Under the pieces are notes generated by a model that was given only the letters and a program-made list of their open reading frames with translations, made no database searches and was not told where the DNA came from. From contig NW_006768791.1 in the NCBI RefSeq assembly GCF_000204055.1, positions 124,001 through 188,000 on the forward strand: a DNA stretch of 64,000 bases, read 5' to 3'. The stretch comes from Melampsora larici-populina 98AG31 (taxonomy: Eukaryota > Basidiomycota > Pucciniomycetes > Pucciniales > Melampsoraceae). The translations under genes and the position numbers were made by a program. Below are positions 11,009 through 22,444 of the stretch, piece after piece; position 1 is the first letter of the stretch; each line of letters opens with the position of its first letter.

Positions 11009-12771
11009 TCAACTTGAAGCGGCTGCATCTGCATCCACCGTTGTTGCTGCAGGTGATGGCTGAATATTGACAGCTTTCACCTTAAACTTCTTTGTATCGA
11101 TGTCACTGAGCCAGTGACGTCGTGCCTTCGCGTCCATCAAGCTAAAACCCTTCATGAATTCTTCTTCCGTCATCGTCGAATCTGCATCGCGTTCAATTGT
11201 AACCTTTATTTTTTGTTCTTTGATGGCTTCAAGTGGATTGGCCACACAGGGAAAGCCCTGACGCGGGACTTCTCCAAGTACAGATTCTACATACAAATAT
11301 CAACAAGATTAGGTTATGTACTGAAACATCAATGAATATATATCTTACTGAGCAGATCGTTCAACTTTGCACGCAGATTCTTCTTGTCAATGTCAGATTG
11401 ATTGTTGGAAGTTTTCTTGGTCTGAGACGACTTGTTTGCTGCCACAACGCCCTTTATTTCTTCAAAGGTTGATCCATGTTGGCAATAGATGGGAAACACA
11501 GTTTGCAGTTCGGCCTTTGCATCCACCCACTGAGAGAGTTCGTCGCGTGTAGTGTACTCGCGACACCATCCCGACCCTGAGCCGTTACTACTACAAGCAA
11601 TTAGATAATAATCCGTACCAAATAGCTGATGGTCGCGTGCAAGCTGAAATATCATCATAGTGAGAAGGGTGAAAAGCAAGATGAAACAAAGCTGGAAAAA
11701 AAACTCACCTGTATTGCTATCTTTTTGATAGATTGAAGGGAGCGCTTCTCCTCTTTGCAAGCTGATGCCGCAGGCGTGTTCAACTTTCGATCCTTTTCAA
11801 CCTTGTCCTTATCCACAAGCTTGTCGTACAGGGGCCGATATCGAAGCTCTTCTTCTTCACTAAGTTTTGGAATCTCAGGAACCAGGGTTGAAACGTCGCC
11901 AAAGACTCCATCGTCTTCGGTTATGGTGATAGCTGAGTAATCTGGATAACCACCAAGAGCATAGAAAACTCTGGAAGTAAACACGTCGTATTGGTCATCA
12001 TCGAGGGCTTGATAAGTTCGAGAGTTCACTTGGTTACGACTGGTGAGTTGATCCGAAGCATTTGGGTCTCCTCGTGGTGGCACTAAGATGAGTATTGAGC
12101 AAATCGATCAAAGATACAAAAGTTGTTAGTATTTGATACATGATTTGGAATTGGATGAACCTACTTGAAACCTTGTTGGCGTCAATTGCAAAGCTTAACC
12201 ATCGGTGCCATGGGTTTTCGCCGTGTGTTCCACCTAGCAATCCCCTGTAAATTTGATATAGTGGATAAAGAAATTGAGGAAATTGAAGTGTAAGATTTGA
12301 ATACAGACATACTTACAAAGAACGCTTCAGCTTTTTGATACCAACACCTGATACCATTGCGATCATGTGTAGAGTATGATCCAGGTCTTCAAGAATAGCC
12401 TGTCCTTCCGAGATCACAGCTGCACTCAGTTGATGATTTGATTTTTTTTGCTTATCAAGTTGTGCCTGAATGCGAGCAAGGGGCCAGTCTTTCTTAGCTT
12501 GATGGTAATTCTGTAAGGTAATTTCATCAATTTCTAATGATTGATTGACAGACAATGAGTGATTTGATTGCTGGGTTGTACGTGGTGTTGGAAGATAATC
12601 AAGATCTTGATTGAGGGCAGATGGCGCAATATCGGCACCAGCGGTGTTGCGCCCTACACGTCGTGGTCGTTTTGCAGCCGGCAAGTCACCTGAAGGCGTT
12701 TGCGAGGCTGGCTGCTGTTTGGAATTGGTCCGAGTAGAACGGGTGACTCGCTCAGGTGGTGGAGGTGACAT
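11009..12771 (-). CDS. passenger gene of KDZ-1, unknown function
   Basis: I do not recognise this gene. At least five exons on the minus strand join with GT-AG introns and end at a TGA at 11,009. The start chosen is the ATG at 12,771 (MSPPPPERVTRS); another in-frame ATG lies at 12,834. The N-terminal exon is Ser/Pro-rich with a nuclear-localisation-like AAKRPRRVGR, followed by a helical QAKKDWPLARIQAQLDKQKK segment. The middle exons are acidic (SEEEELRYRPLYDKLVDKDK), then comes a compact part with SGWCREYTTRDELSQWVDAK. The C-terminal exon ends in an Ala/Asp-rich tail after FKVKAVNIQPSP. It lies within the KDZ-1 ends and is divergently transcribed from the transposase. It is not a TET/JBP gene, the class of companion known from some fungal KDZ elements. 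Confidence 0.6.
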
Positions 12772-12834
12772 AACAACTAGATGTGTTGATGGGATTGGCG
12801 GTTCGGAGTTGAAGTGATGAATTCGGTTAAACAA

Positions 12835-14940
12835 ATTGAATCCGTGTAAAAAGGAAAGATCTCAGCGAATGACTTTCACTGAATTTGTGAAATCACTGAC
12901 TGGTGTGTAGTTACAAATCACAGATTTTGACGCATGTATATTCATGTCACAGTATTGTAACTCACCAAAGCAAGGAAGGTCTAATCCATGCTCTCTCCCA
13001 TGTTGACCAACACTCAATGCTTCTATATATACATCAATATAGGCAATAACCTCATATCAACACAAATGATACTTTTTGATTGTATATTGGGAAAATATTG
13101 TGTAGTGACTACCCATAGATGGATGTGATAGTATAGTTTTGGCTTTGTGAATATATAAATCAAACAAATACCTGGAGCAGTGTGGAATCAAGAGATACAT
13201 TACATTCATGTGAGATATTGGGGAATTCAAGTGATGCTTAGATAATCAATCTATATAGATAGATAAGGAAACTACTGTCTTTAATTCTTTTGCATCACTA
13301 TTTGACCTATTTGCGGGAGCACACTTCACTAATGAAACATTTTTTAGTGGTGTGCAAACATAAATACTGAAGGTTTGATTAATTCTTGCATTAATGCGCA
13401 CTCAAATTAACCAAATGCAAAAGTTCTCACACCAACCAAAGAACCATTTATAGCCTGATCATTGACCCTGTTGCAGTCTTCAAGCCATTTTGTGGAAACA
13501 CATTTCATCAATGAAACTTTTTCAAATTGTGCGCAAGTTGGACTTATGAAGCATTTTCAGGATGCTGGAAGTTTGGGCATTAAACTAATTTAATTTCTAA
13601 AGCTCATATACCTACCAAATAACCACTTAAATCATTGTTATTGACCCCGTTGCAGTATCAAAGCCAATCTTTGGAAACACATCTCATGAAAGAAACTTTT
13701 TCAAATTGTGTGCAATTTGGACTTATGAAACATTTTGAATGCTGGAATTCTGGGCATTAAACCAATCAAATTGCCAAAGCTCACACACCTACAAAAGAGC
13801 CACTTATAGCCTCATGGGTGAGATTTGACCCTGACTGTTGATTCATGTAGTGTAAGTAAACAAATTGTTTGTGGAGAGAAGCCAAAAATTGACTTGGATC
13901 CATAATCCTGGACTATAGCCCTTTGAAATAATAAACTTTTTTTTGGGTGGTCACATCACCCATATTTTTCCCCAATTTCCATAGGCGGTCATATTATTGC
14001 CCACTAGATCAACATCAGTTGATGTGCTTTCAATTTGTAAAATGCTACTCAAAATTCATTGGTCACTGATCATCTTGTAAGCTATTACACTGCAATAATT
14101 TTCCACAACATCAAATCCACAACTGCCAAACAGATATGATTCATGATAACTGCTGGGCTGTATAACTCAATCTTGATGAGTCCTCACTTCATGTTTTACA
14201 TTAAACTTCCAAGAGGTAAATCTTGCAAATTTAAATTCAGCAACTGTTCATCAGTCACAGGCATGAGTGTGGGAGAATTATCTATCAAAGAATCATGATC
14301 AAAAAGATCTATTTTGCCAAGGAATATCTATATCTCTTGTCATTCAAAAGACAGATAATAATGTCTTTCTTGGAGAGATACTTATTCAAGAGGTGTTCAT
14401 TAATTTCCATCCAAGTGGGTAAATCAACTCTCAATCCACATATCTTTCACCCATTAAGACTTCCAATGGTTCAAGAGCTGTGTCAGTCACGGTGGTTCAG
14501 ATGTTATTCATTTATGTACTCAGGTAATGATAGTTGATGATTCTCAATTCAGGTACTTTGAAGTTCTCAGTGCCAACTTCACAATGTATTAGTGAGATGT
14601 TATTGATATCATGAGTCATCCAGGAGTGAGAGTCAATACCAACTCTCTCTTTGGTCAGAACGGATTCTAAAGGTGAAAAGCTGCTCTGCGAATAATTTAT
14701 CCAGCAACGGTCCAAAAATCTGTTGTTGAAATCCTTGGTGAAATCAAACCACTTGGATCCCCAGTAACAATGGACAACGGTAGGATAGCATCAGGCCGTT
14801 TACTCAACTGATAAACCATCTGAATGTAGGCTAACTCCCAATTGGGATTGGAGGCTGGACCACCTCTCTACATAGCGTTTGCCCCATTGAGATAGTAAGT
14901 TTATTCAAGTCAAACCTTTCAGTCGATCCTGGTCAACCCT
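12835..14940. other. non-coding AT-rich filler of KDZ-1
   Basis: No gene is supported. It contains the tandem repeat listed separately and the region between the divergent passenger and transposase genes, which should include both promoters. Confidence 0.45.
13300..13822. repeat. degenerate tandem repeat, about 3 units of 160-183 bp
   Basis: Landmarks recur in order: ATT(T)GACC, then GTTGCAGT, then ACACTTCAC/ACACATTTCATC followed by AATGAAAC-TTTTTC, then GTGTGCAA/GTGCGCAA, then GGGCATTAAAC, then GAACCA/GAGCCACTTATAGCC. Unit starts are near 13,300, 13,461, 13,640 and a truncated 13,822. Identity between units 2 and 3 is high, while unit 1 is more diverged. Confidence 0.7.
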
Positions 14941-15010
14941 TTTGATCCATTCATCACTTTCTTTCAATTACCATTCCTTAAACTACACATTCCAACTCAA
15001 CTCTACACAA

Positions 15011-18000
15011 ATGGGCAAACATGGTCGCAACATACCTTGTCCAACGGGCGGCGTCAAAAGACCAAAGAATCCTGAGACTGAAGCAACTCGCGCGAAGGCC
15101 GAACGAGACAAAGTCAAGTTGGAGTGGGGTCAGAAAAGATGTGAAGAAATTATTCAAGCAATCAACCCCCCTCTTCCTGACCCCAAGCAATCCGCCTCAT
15201 CACAGAACGAAGATATATACCAAGATGAAGGTCTATTGAACCACCCAAATCATGATTCAGATGATGATTTCATAGATAATGAGAACGCAAATCAAATAGT
15301 TCCAGCCAGCTTAACTCAGTTGATCACAGGTGATACATACAAGCATCAGCGTCTACAAGAGGATGCTCAATGGAAAGAAATTATGCAGCAAGTCTTCATT
15401 GCTTTTATGCAAGGCTCTCAGCGCACATCAAGCTGGGGAAATGATTCATTGTGGTCCCATGACTACAATGACAAAGAGCCATGTTCCTGTGGACCAAGGC
15501 TTAAGCGCACTCGTGCAGTGGATACTATTGATCTAATCTGTAAGTCGATGATTTAAATTTTGATGATCCAAATTTGTCAGTTCATAATGCTGAATGACTG
15601 GAATCCAGTTCGCCGGAAGATCACTGTGCAGTTCTGTGGTTGTACATCTGATCAAGTGCGATTGATAAGGCTGGGCTACTTGGGAGGAACACCGAAGTCT
15701 CCTGAGACTGCCTTCTCTTTAAGGCTCCTTCGTTTTTATCACATTTTGTGGAAGTATTGTAATTCAAATATTCAGCCATTTGCACTGATGATAGACGAAT
15801 ATCTGGACGCTTTCAATCCTCTGTTATTGGTGGAAGGAACACAAGAGGTGTGATTTGATTGTGATTAACTGATTAATAAAGTAGAACTTGATATGTACTA
15901 ACACAGTTTCGGAACAGCCTTGACTCTGGCGCAAACCACTTTCAGGAGCTGTAACATGCTATCGCCAGATACTCAAAGGTATAGAAGAACTTGAGAATCA
16001 TGCGCTAAACCTTACCCCCTTGGAACGACTCGCCGCAAATCGCCCTCGTTGTTTTGGTCCCTCCGGTGAATGTGGAATACAAAAAGGTCCACAATATATT
16101 GTATGTGTTGATGGAAACTTCCAGCAACGGCGTCATGAGAAAGCCAGTCGAAACTTTGAGGAGATCTCGCTTTCAGTTCCTTCTGTATTTATGCCAGCAG
16201 CAAAAGTCGCGGAATGGGAGCCCCAAGTAACAGGGAATGTGCGAACGGATGTGCCGCTGGTTCAGTAACTACAGCTAATCTAAAATTACACACAGGACTA
16301 ATAATTCTTGCTGCTATAGGACCCATGTACACAGCAGCATACGGCTGCTGAAGACAGGCGAAATGCTTCCAGCTGGAAAGGTAGTGAAGAAACAGGCTTA
16401 ATCGGGTTAGCTTGTCGTCACGACCACATGATCAAAATGGTGAATATCATTCGAAGTGGTGAAAAGTAGGCCCCGATCTTTTCTAAGCGCTTGTGTAAGT
16501 TGGTACTAATGGGGTTATCAGGGCCTATTTCGTGCACGCTTTGCTGGGAGAATTGTTCGCGTCAGTCATGGAAGCCAAATCAGACACAAACAAGGCTGGT
16601 GTGGCGCTTTTATATGATATTGGTTGTACCTTAGAAAAAGGTGTGATCAAAGTAAGTTCTTTAACATGTTACCACAGCTTCCATATGGTGAGACTTACGA
16701 GTTTTTTCAGAACAACTTATTCATAACCGAGCGTTCAGATGATCGTTTGAAGTTTGGTACAAGCGCTTTTCACGCGTATGTACATCAGTGGTCATGCCAG
16801 CTTCAATATAACCCGCGGCTCAATGCTGGTTGGGGACTTTCAGATGGTGAGGGCTTGGAACGCGAATGGTTCAAGATCTCTCCACTGGTTAGTTCCCTTC
16901 GATGGGCTAGTAGTCAAACCCGTATGGATGCTTTGCATCTGAAACTGCAGCACAGAAACTGTATATCTCGTAATAAAGCTGGTGGGCTCCTTTCATTTAG
17001 AGTTTTCTGCACCAGACTGATCACACTTATAATTGATGTCCCTGTTCTACAGCGAAGTCGGTATTACACAAGTTGAAGGTAGCCGAAACAAGACTCAGCA
17101 ATGCTCGTAGTGTGCTCCGCGAATTGGAGTCAATTAAAGGTCTCACAGTTCAATATCTATCTGAACAGTGGGAGTGCCAGAAAACTTGTCAGTCAGAGAT
17201 CATGGAAAACAACACCATGAAAGAACTAAAGGTTCAAGTAGCGCGCCTGATCGAACTTGAGGAGGAATTCAAAGAAGCTCAGTGAGTAATTACATATTTG
17301 TATTTGCACAATACAAAACTTCTAGTTGAACACTTGTAGTTTTGATGTGTGATAGTAAGCAACTTAAGAAACTTCGGTGTCAAAGACGAAGAACTATGTC
17401 TCAAGAGGAGCATGATGCCCTGCGAGAACTACCTTTGTCACTTGTGGTTCTAGAAGAATCAATAGCAGAAATCGTCACGGACTTGGGAGGCGATGAATAT
17501 AGAGATTTACCCGAAGTTAAAGGTTAGATAGGAGATTACGATATTTCATTATTGTTAATACTCACTATATTTCTCTTAGATGCTTGTGCTTGAAATGTCA
17601 TGAAGATCCGAATTGCAAAAGAAAAGCTATATGAAGCTGCAGTGGGAAAGATAGAGTGGCCAAAAAAGTGGGACAGACCAGGTATTGGTGAGTGACACGT
17701 ATGATCGATACTTTCATTTCAAGAATTGATTCTTTTTGTGCATAGGGACTTCGGATCAACCGAGATACAAGAGAGTCATGGAAACAAGAAATAAGGCCTT
17801 AGCCCAGAAGTACACTACATACAAAAACCTTGTTGAAAGCTATCACAACAATTACCCTGATCGTCAAGCTCTACAACTACCATCGCTTGACGAGGTGAAG
17901 AGATTAGACATAGCCGACCCGTTTTGGAACATTGGGCACCTTAGACATCCCCAAGAGGCTTGGGCAGTAGATGATCCTACTCAGATTGGCATTGACGCCT

Positions 18001-18610
18001 TTCGGTCAGGATGAAGTGCTGATGAAGAAACTGAGCGGATTGCTTGTGAGGTGCAACATATGATGCGGTCCAGTCTCCAAATGGAAGAGAGGCTTTCGGC
18101 GCTATATGATTTGAGTCAACTTTGTGCGTGCTTGCAATCCTCTACCTTGTGACAAAAGTCTTGCTAACATATTTCTCATGAGTATTAGCTTGGGAAGATG
18201 CAGCTCCTGATGAAAGACAACCACTACAGTGGGTCGTGCGAAATGGCCTGGTATCGAGATCAAATTGGGAGCTAAGTCAAAACGTACTGAAGGCATTACA
18301 TAGTCAGCTAACGTTGAAGTATTGCCGGACTTGGATGGTGTGGAACACTCACCTTCCATCACTACTTCGAGAAACAGCCCAGTATTCAGTTGAGCCACCT
18401 GAAAGTGTCACAAGGTTGGCTTTGAGGTGGGATGCTTTGGTTGAAAGGTCGGGTCAAATTTGGGATCAGATTGTTCAGTGCCGTTCGCTTCCTGCCCAGC
18501 AACTTGATGAGTTTGAGATAATAGAACATAGAATCTTATTGCGAGATGAAGATCTGGAATTTGATATTGTAAATGATGAGGTAATAGACGTGGCTGTGGA
18601 CGCCCTGTGA
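15011..18610 (+). pseudogene. KDZ transposase with CxC-type cysteine cluster, two in-frame TGA codons
   Basis: This is the transposase of KDZ-1, spread over about ten exons. The start is the ATG at 15,011 (MGKHGRNIPCPTGG). Next come a CxC-like cysteine cluster (CSCG ... VQFCGC) and a helical part ending FNPLLLVEGTQ. KDZ signatures follow: ANRPRCFGPSGEC, YIVCVDGNFQQRRH, CTQQHTAAEDRRN, TGLIGLACRHDHM, AYFVHALLGELFA, LLYDIGCTLEKG and FHAYVHQWSCQLQYNPRL with GLSDGEGLEREW. A coiled-coil-rich C-terminus runs to the stop at 18,608-18,610. The splice around 15,907-15,950 is unclear to me. Two TGA codons interrupt exons whose splice phases are otherwise consistent: 17,591-17,593 (before NVMKIRIAKEKL) and 18,012-18,014 (before SADEETERI). 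Either they are inactivating or the gene needs unusual processing. Confidence 0.88.
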
Positions 18611-19530
18611 TCATGACTTGTCTTGAAACTTGTGTGTGTGAATTTATCATGTAGTCTCTTTTGTTGAATTGAGAATTCTGGAAAAATCTTGGTTTGAGAA
18701 AGATTGAAGTCGGGAGTGAGCTGAGTCCACCGAGCGAGCGACCTTTTGTTGACTCAGTGAAGATTTGTTGGAAGACTCCTGATTTGATGGTGGCTTGGGT
18801 CCGTCGATTTTGAATCGGTACGCCCACTTATATTCTTGATTTGATTTGAACCATTGGTTGATCAAACATGCTTTGAAAGATTGTGCCTTTGAGGTTGAAG
18901 CCCACACCGCTCCTTCTGTAGCAACCTTAACAATAGTAGGGATTGGGCGGACACTGCTTGTTGGTGTCCCAAGCTGCAGTTCAAATTCAATTCAATCCAA
19001 AAATGACTGGATATCAGCCACTGTTCAAACGATATCAAAGCCAGCGATTTTTATTTTTCATTTTTTTGGAAGAAAAAAAAGCTGTGTGGCGTGACAATAA
19101 GAGCAGCATCCCTCTTGAGCCTACTCGCCTACACCAGCTTAAAAACACTCGTCCGGCCAAACAAGCAGCCTTTTCAAAAGCCTCTTTGTTTGGCTGGCTT
19201 AATTCCTGTCACAGGTATCCGCCGGGTAGCTCAGTAAAATGAATCAGGTGAATCAGTGACATCTATTTTGATATGAGTAGCCAAGTTCCGACAACTTCGA
19301 TGGCGCCAGATCCGCTGGCTACAACTTGGTCGAACTTTTCGCCCAATCCCTAGTATCAACTGCCTAGTTGACACTAGTGCCAAGGTTGCCAAAGAAGGAG
19401 AGGTGTACCAATCAAAGCTTTGTGTGGGGTGAGTTATGTATGAGAAAAACATTTGGTACCCGTTGAATGGTGGTTGAAGTATAGCTGCACTGCTAATAAT
19501 GAAAAAACTGAGAGGAAAAACTTTTCATTC
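18611..19530. other. non-coding right arm of KDZ-1 with a weak inverted repeat
   Basis: No gene is supported. Segments near 18,918-18,960 and 19,340-19,400 share GCAACCTT and AGTAGGGATTGGGCG / CGCCCAATCCCTAGT in opposite orientation. This suggests a worn nested MITE of roughly 0.5 kb. Confidence 0.4.
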
Positions 19531-19862
19531 CAGACCAGTCTGGTGTGTAGATGAGCTCGTGTGGTTGGAGCACAGACTGGTGTGGCTGGCTTTGGATCAG
19601 ACCAGTCTGCATGGCTGTATATGTAGAGTGCATACCAGACTAGTCTGGTGTAGGGCATACCAGACGTCTGTAGATGCGCTGGTGAGGTTTAGTACAGGGT
19701 CTTGCAGACCAGTCTGAATTGATGATGGGTTGCAGGCAATCAGACTCGTCTGTAGTTGACTTGACTGTGTAGTGTGCTGTGTCAGACTGGTCTGGACATT
19801 TCCAGACCAGTCTGAGCTGACTTGGTGTGTGAGTTCCAAATTTGGGTGAGCAGACTAGTCTG
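19531..19862. repeat. right subterminal array of CAGACNNGTCTG palindromes
   Basis: Seven perfect copies start at 19,531, 19,598, 19,636, 19,705, 19,783, 19,803 and 19,851. Variants lie at 19,661 (10 bp, no central pair) and 19,741 (centre TC). The array mirrors the left one but has more copies beyond the identical repeat. Confidence 0.85.
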
Positions 19863-19995
19863 CAGTGTGCTTGTCGGGTTTGAAAACGTGGCTTCCAGTC
19901 GACTGGGTGAGCTGTAGACGGCTGTACGGTACGAAGCCGTATGCTTTTTTACATACGCTTCGGTATTTCATCGTGCAAACTGTAAGGCACAGGTG
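19757..19995 (-). repeat. right long terminal inverted repeat of KDZ-1
   Basis: Partner of 9,085-9,323, ending GGCACAGGTG directly before the second GTTCAAGG. Confidence 0.93.
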
Positions 19996-22444
19996 GTTCA
20001 AGGTGCAGTCAAATATATTTGTCAGGCAGCTAAACCTGCTGGCAGTCATCAAATTTGCAGAGCCAAGATGACCCCCGATAAAAGTCAGAGCACCAAGTCT
20101 TTATCACGACATCTTGAACGTCATCACCAGATCTCCTCTACCACCAATATCCAACAAGGCACAATGAAGTCATTTCTTGAAACTGGGACTATTCAAAAGG
20201 TAATGTTTGAAAACAAGAAGATTCTTTTTTTTTCTTGTTCATCTGTCTATCTGTTCATTTCCCTTTTCTTCATATGTTTATCATTTTGTTTTCCTTACTT
20301 TTACTTTCTTGATTTTACATCTTTTTAATTCTTTTAGCTTCCAAAGCTCTCTCGCGAATCTCTCAAATTCCAACTTGTCAAATTGATTGCGAACTGCGAA
20401 TTGCCGGCCACCGTTGTCAATCGTGAAGAGTTCAAGGATCTCCTCCGGATTGCTAATCCGGACATCAGTCCTATTCTTGTTGGTTCGGATTGTGTGATGG
20501 AGACTGTCAAGATTCAGTTCCGTGTGTGTCGCAACCTTCTCATCGACGTATTGGACAAAGCGCTCACTGTCAATATCACCTGCGACGAGTGGACTTCTTC
20601 AAATCATGTCTCAATACTCGGAATAACTGCTCACTGGATTGGCAAAAAATACCAATTGCAAGAGGTTATCTTAGCTATGCAGGAGATTGAAGGATCAAAG
20701 TCGGGTGTCAACCTTGCTAATTACTTTATTGATGTTCTTCGAAAGTTCCAGATTGATGATAAAATCCATTGCGTCACCGCTGACAACGCATCGACTAACG
20801 GAGCGATGGCACGAGAGATAGCAAACAACATCGATGATTTTGACAAAGACACGAACTTACTTGGTTGTGTCACTCACGTTATAACCCTTGTTGCTTGGGC
20901 TGGGTTGGCTGTGTTTTCAAAGAATTTGGGCAAGACAACTTCTGTCAACATAGAAGACATCCTCGAGGACGATTCCTTCAATCATCTTGATGCTCCAGGA
21001 GCCCTCAGTCGTCTAATGGGGTTCATCACGGCAATTATGAAGACTCCGAAGCGCAAGAAGTCTTTTGAAAAGCTTGTTGAATCTGAGCTTGGTTGCAGTC
21101 TTGGCCTTGTACAAAACGTTGAAACTTGTTGGAATTCTGATCTCATGGCCCTCAAGAGAGCGCTTGAACTCAAGAACGTAATCGATTTGAAATGTTCAAG
21201 AGACCCCAAAATGGCCAAGTTTTCCCTTACAGCTGCCGAGTGGGAATTGATTGCCCATCTGACTCGCTTCCTTGAACCATTTGAAAAAGCCACAAATATG
21301 CTTTCTCAATCATCCTACACAAGCATCAATGCTGTCTTGCCTGTATATGAGTGGCTCGACTTTCAACTTGACAAGGTCAGCAAATAGTTTTACATTGATC
21401 ATCTTCAGTGTTTGCTAATTTTTGGTGTTCCTAGGCTTTAACTTTGTTAGAAACTCATCCGATTCGACCAGCTATTGCTCCGATGAAGAAAAAGCTTACT
21501 GATTATGTTAACGAAGCAATTCACAAAGCGGTCTATCTTTGTGCACATATTTTGGAGCCTTGCAGCAAGGATCAAGAACTTTCATCCAAGACTCTTCTCC
21601 GAGGTGGTATCGTGGATCAAGCAGATTGGCGAGCCATCTTTTTGAAAGAGGCCCACCAATTCATTCCAAGCACTGAGCAAGTTGAAGAAACCCCAGATCT
21701 CACCGACCCGATTGAAGATGGACCTCACTCTTTTGTATCAGCACCTAAGAAGAGGACATTGGATGGAGAACTCAGTGCTTACCTTGCCAAACCCCGAGAA
21801 CCAGGGAAACATGATCCTCTAGCTTATTGGAATGAACACGCAAAGAAATATCCGTTGCTATCAAAGTTAGCTCGTATATTTCTGTCAATTCCAGCCTGCA
21901 GCACACCCTCTGCACGGGCTTTCTTGCTTGGGGGACGTATTCTCACTAAACTTTGCCACAGTCTCAAATCCGATACCTTTGAAGCTCTTGTGTGCCTCAA
22001 GACTTGGAATAAAGTATTAACTATGGTGGCTGTATTCTTTTCAATGTTTGTTTCTGCTATCCCTTTCTAGATATTTTCATTTAGTAGTATCTAGCGTACA
22101 AAAAAATTATAAAGCCACGAAAAAGAAAATTATACACATTTCTTTATTTTTTTCAATGTTTTCTTTTCTTTCCCTCTCTAGTATCGCTTATACTATAGTA
22201 TCTAGCCTACAACAAACTTATAAAGACATGAAAAAAGCCTCCTTATACACGATTTTTTGCTGAAATTCAGAAGTTTTTGGTCCATTTTGAGATGATTTGC
22301 ACCCAAACCTGCCCCCTCAAGAATGAGCGGGTTGGACCGGGTCGCCCCGATTTTACTCAAAGTCCAGCCAAGGCCCGCTCAAACCGGTCCCGGTTCCGGG
22401 ACCGGACCAGGTTTTTCGGACCGGGTCGTTGCATTATGAGGCAG

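Larger units (their letters stand above)
9085..19995. mobile_element. KDZ (Kyakuja-Dileera-Zisupton) transposon KDZ-1
   Basis: The element is flanked by a perfect 8-bp duplication GTTCAAGG (9,077-9,084 and 19,996-20,003), the duplication length reported for Zisupton-type elements. The ends begin CACCTGTGCCTTACAG and are inverted copies: about 239 bp (9,085-9,323 and 19,757-19,995) match with no difference that I can see. More divergent homology continues inward to about 9,480 and 19,620. The interior holds a KDZ transposase gene (15,011-18,610, plus), a passenger gene (11,009-12,771, minus), an 89-bp MITE (10,278-10,366), a tandem repeat (13,300-13,822) and AT-rich filler. Near-identical ends and a clean duplication imply a recent insertion into the hAT element. 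Confidence 0.93.
8882..22070 (+). pseudogene. hAT transposase (BED finger, RNase H-like), interrupted
   Basis: The gene starts at the ATG at 8,882. The first exon is cut at 9,084 by the KDZ element and resumes at 20,004. Removing the insertion joins a BED-type zinc finger: aromatic WVWKYF, then C-x-x-C-type cysteines (YICQ, HQICR), then LSRHLERHH. Later exons (20,341-21,375 and 21,435-22,070) encode the RNase H-like core with NITCDEWTSS and CVTADNASTNG (the two Asp positions), ETCWNSDLMALKR, and the C-terminal hAT dimerisation region. In the last motif the usual S-E-R-x-F-S is PSARAFLLGG, so the conserved catalytic Glu reads Ala (codon GCA). The gene is thus inactivated by the insertion and probably also by this substitution. 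No other frame break is visible. Confidence 0.9.
8700..22436. mobile_element. hAT transposon, split by a nested KDZ element
   Basis: The outer element has a perfect 8-bp target duplication TGAGGCAG (8,692-8,699 and 22,437-22,444). Its inverted ends begin TAATGCACCGACCCGGTC on the left and TAATGCAACGACCCGGTC on the right. Subtracting the nested insertion and one copy of its duplication leaves an element of about 2.8 kb with a single BED-finger hAT transposase gene on the plus strand, a normal size for hAT. The segments next to both ends are extremely GC-rich (CCCGG/CCGGG-rich), which is typical of subterminal binding regions. Confidence 0.93.
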
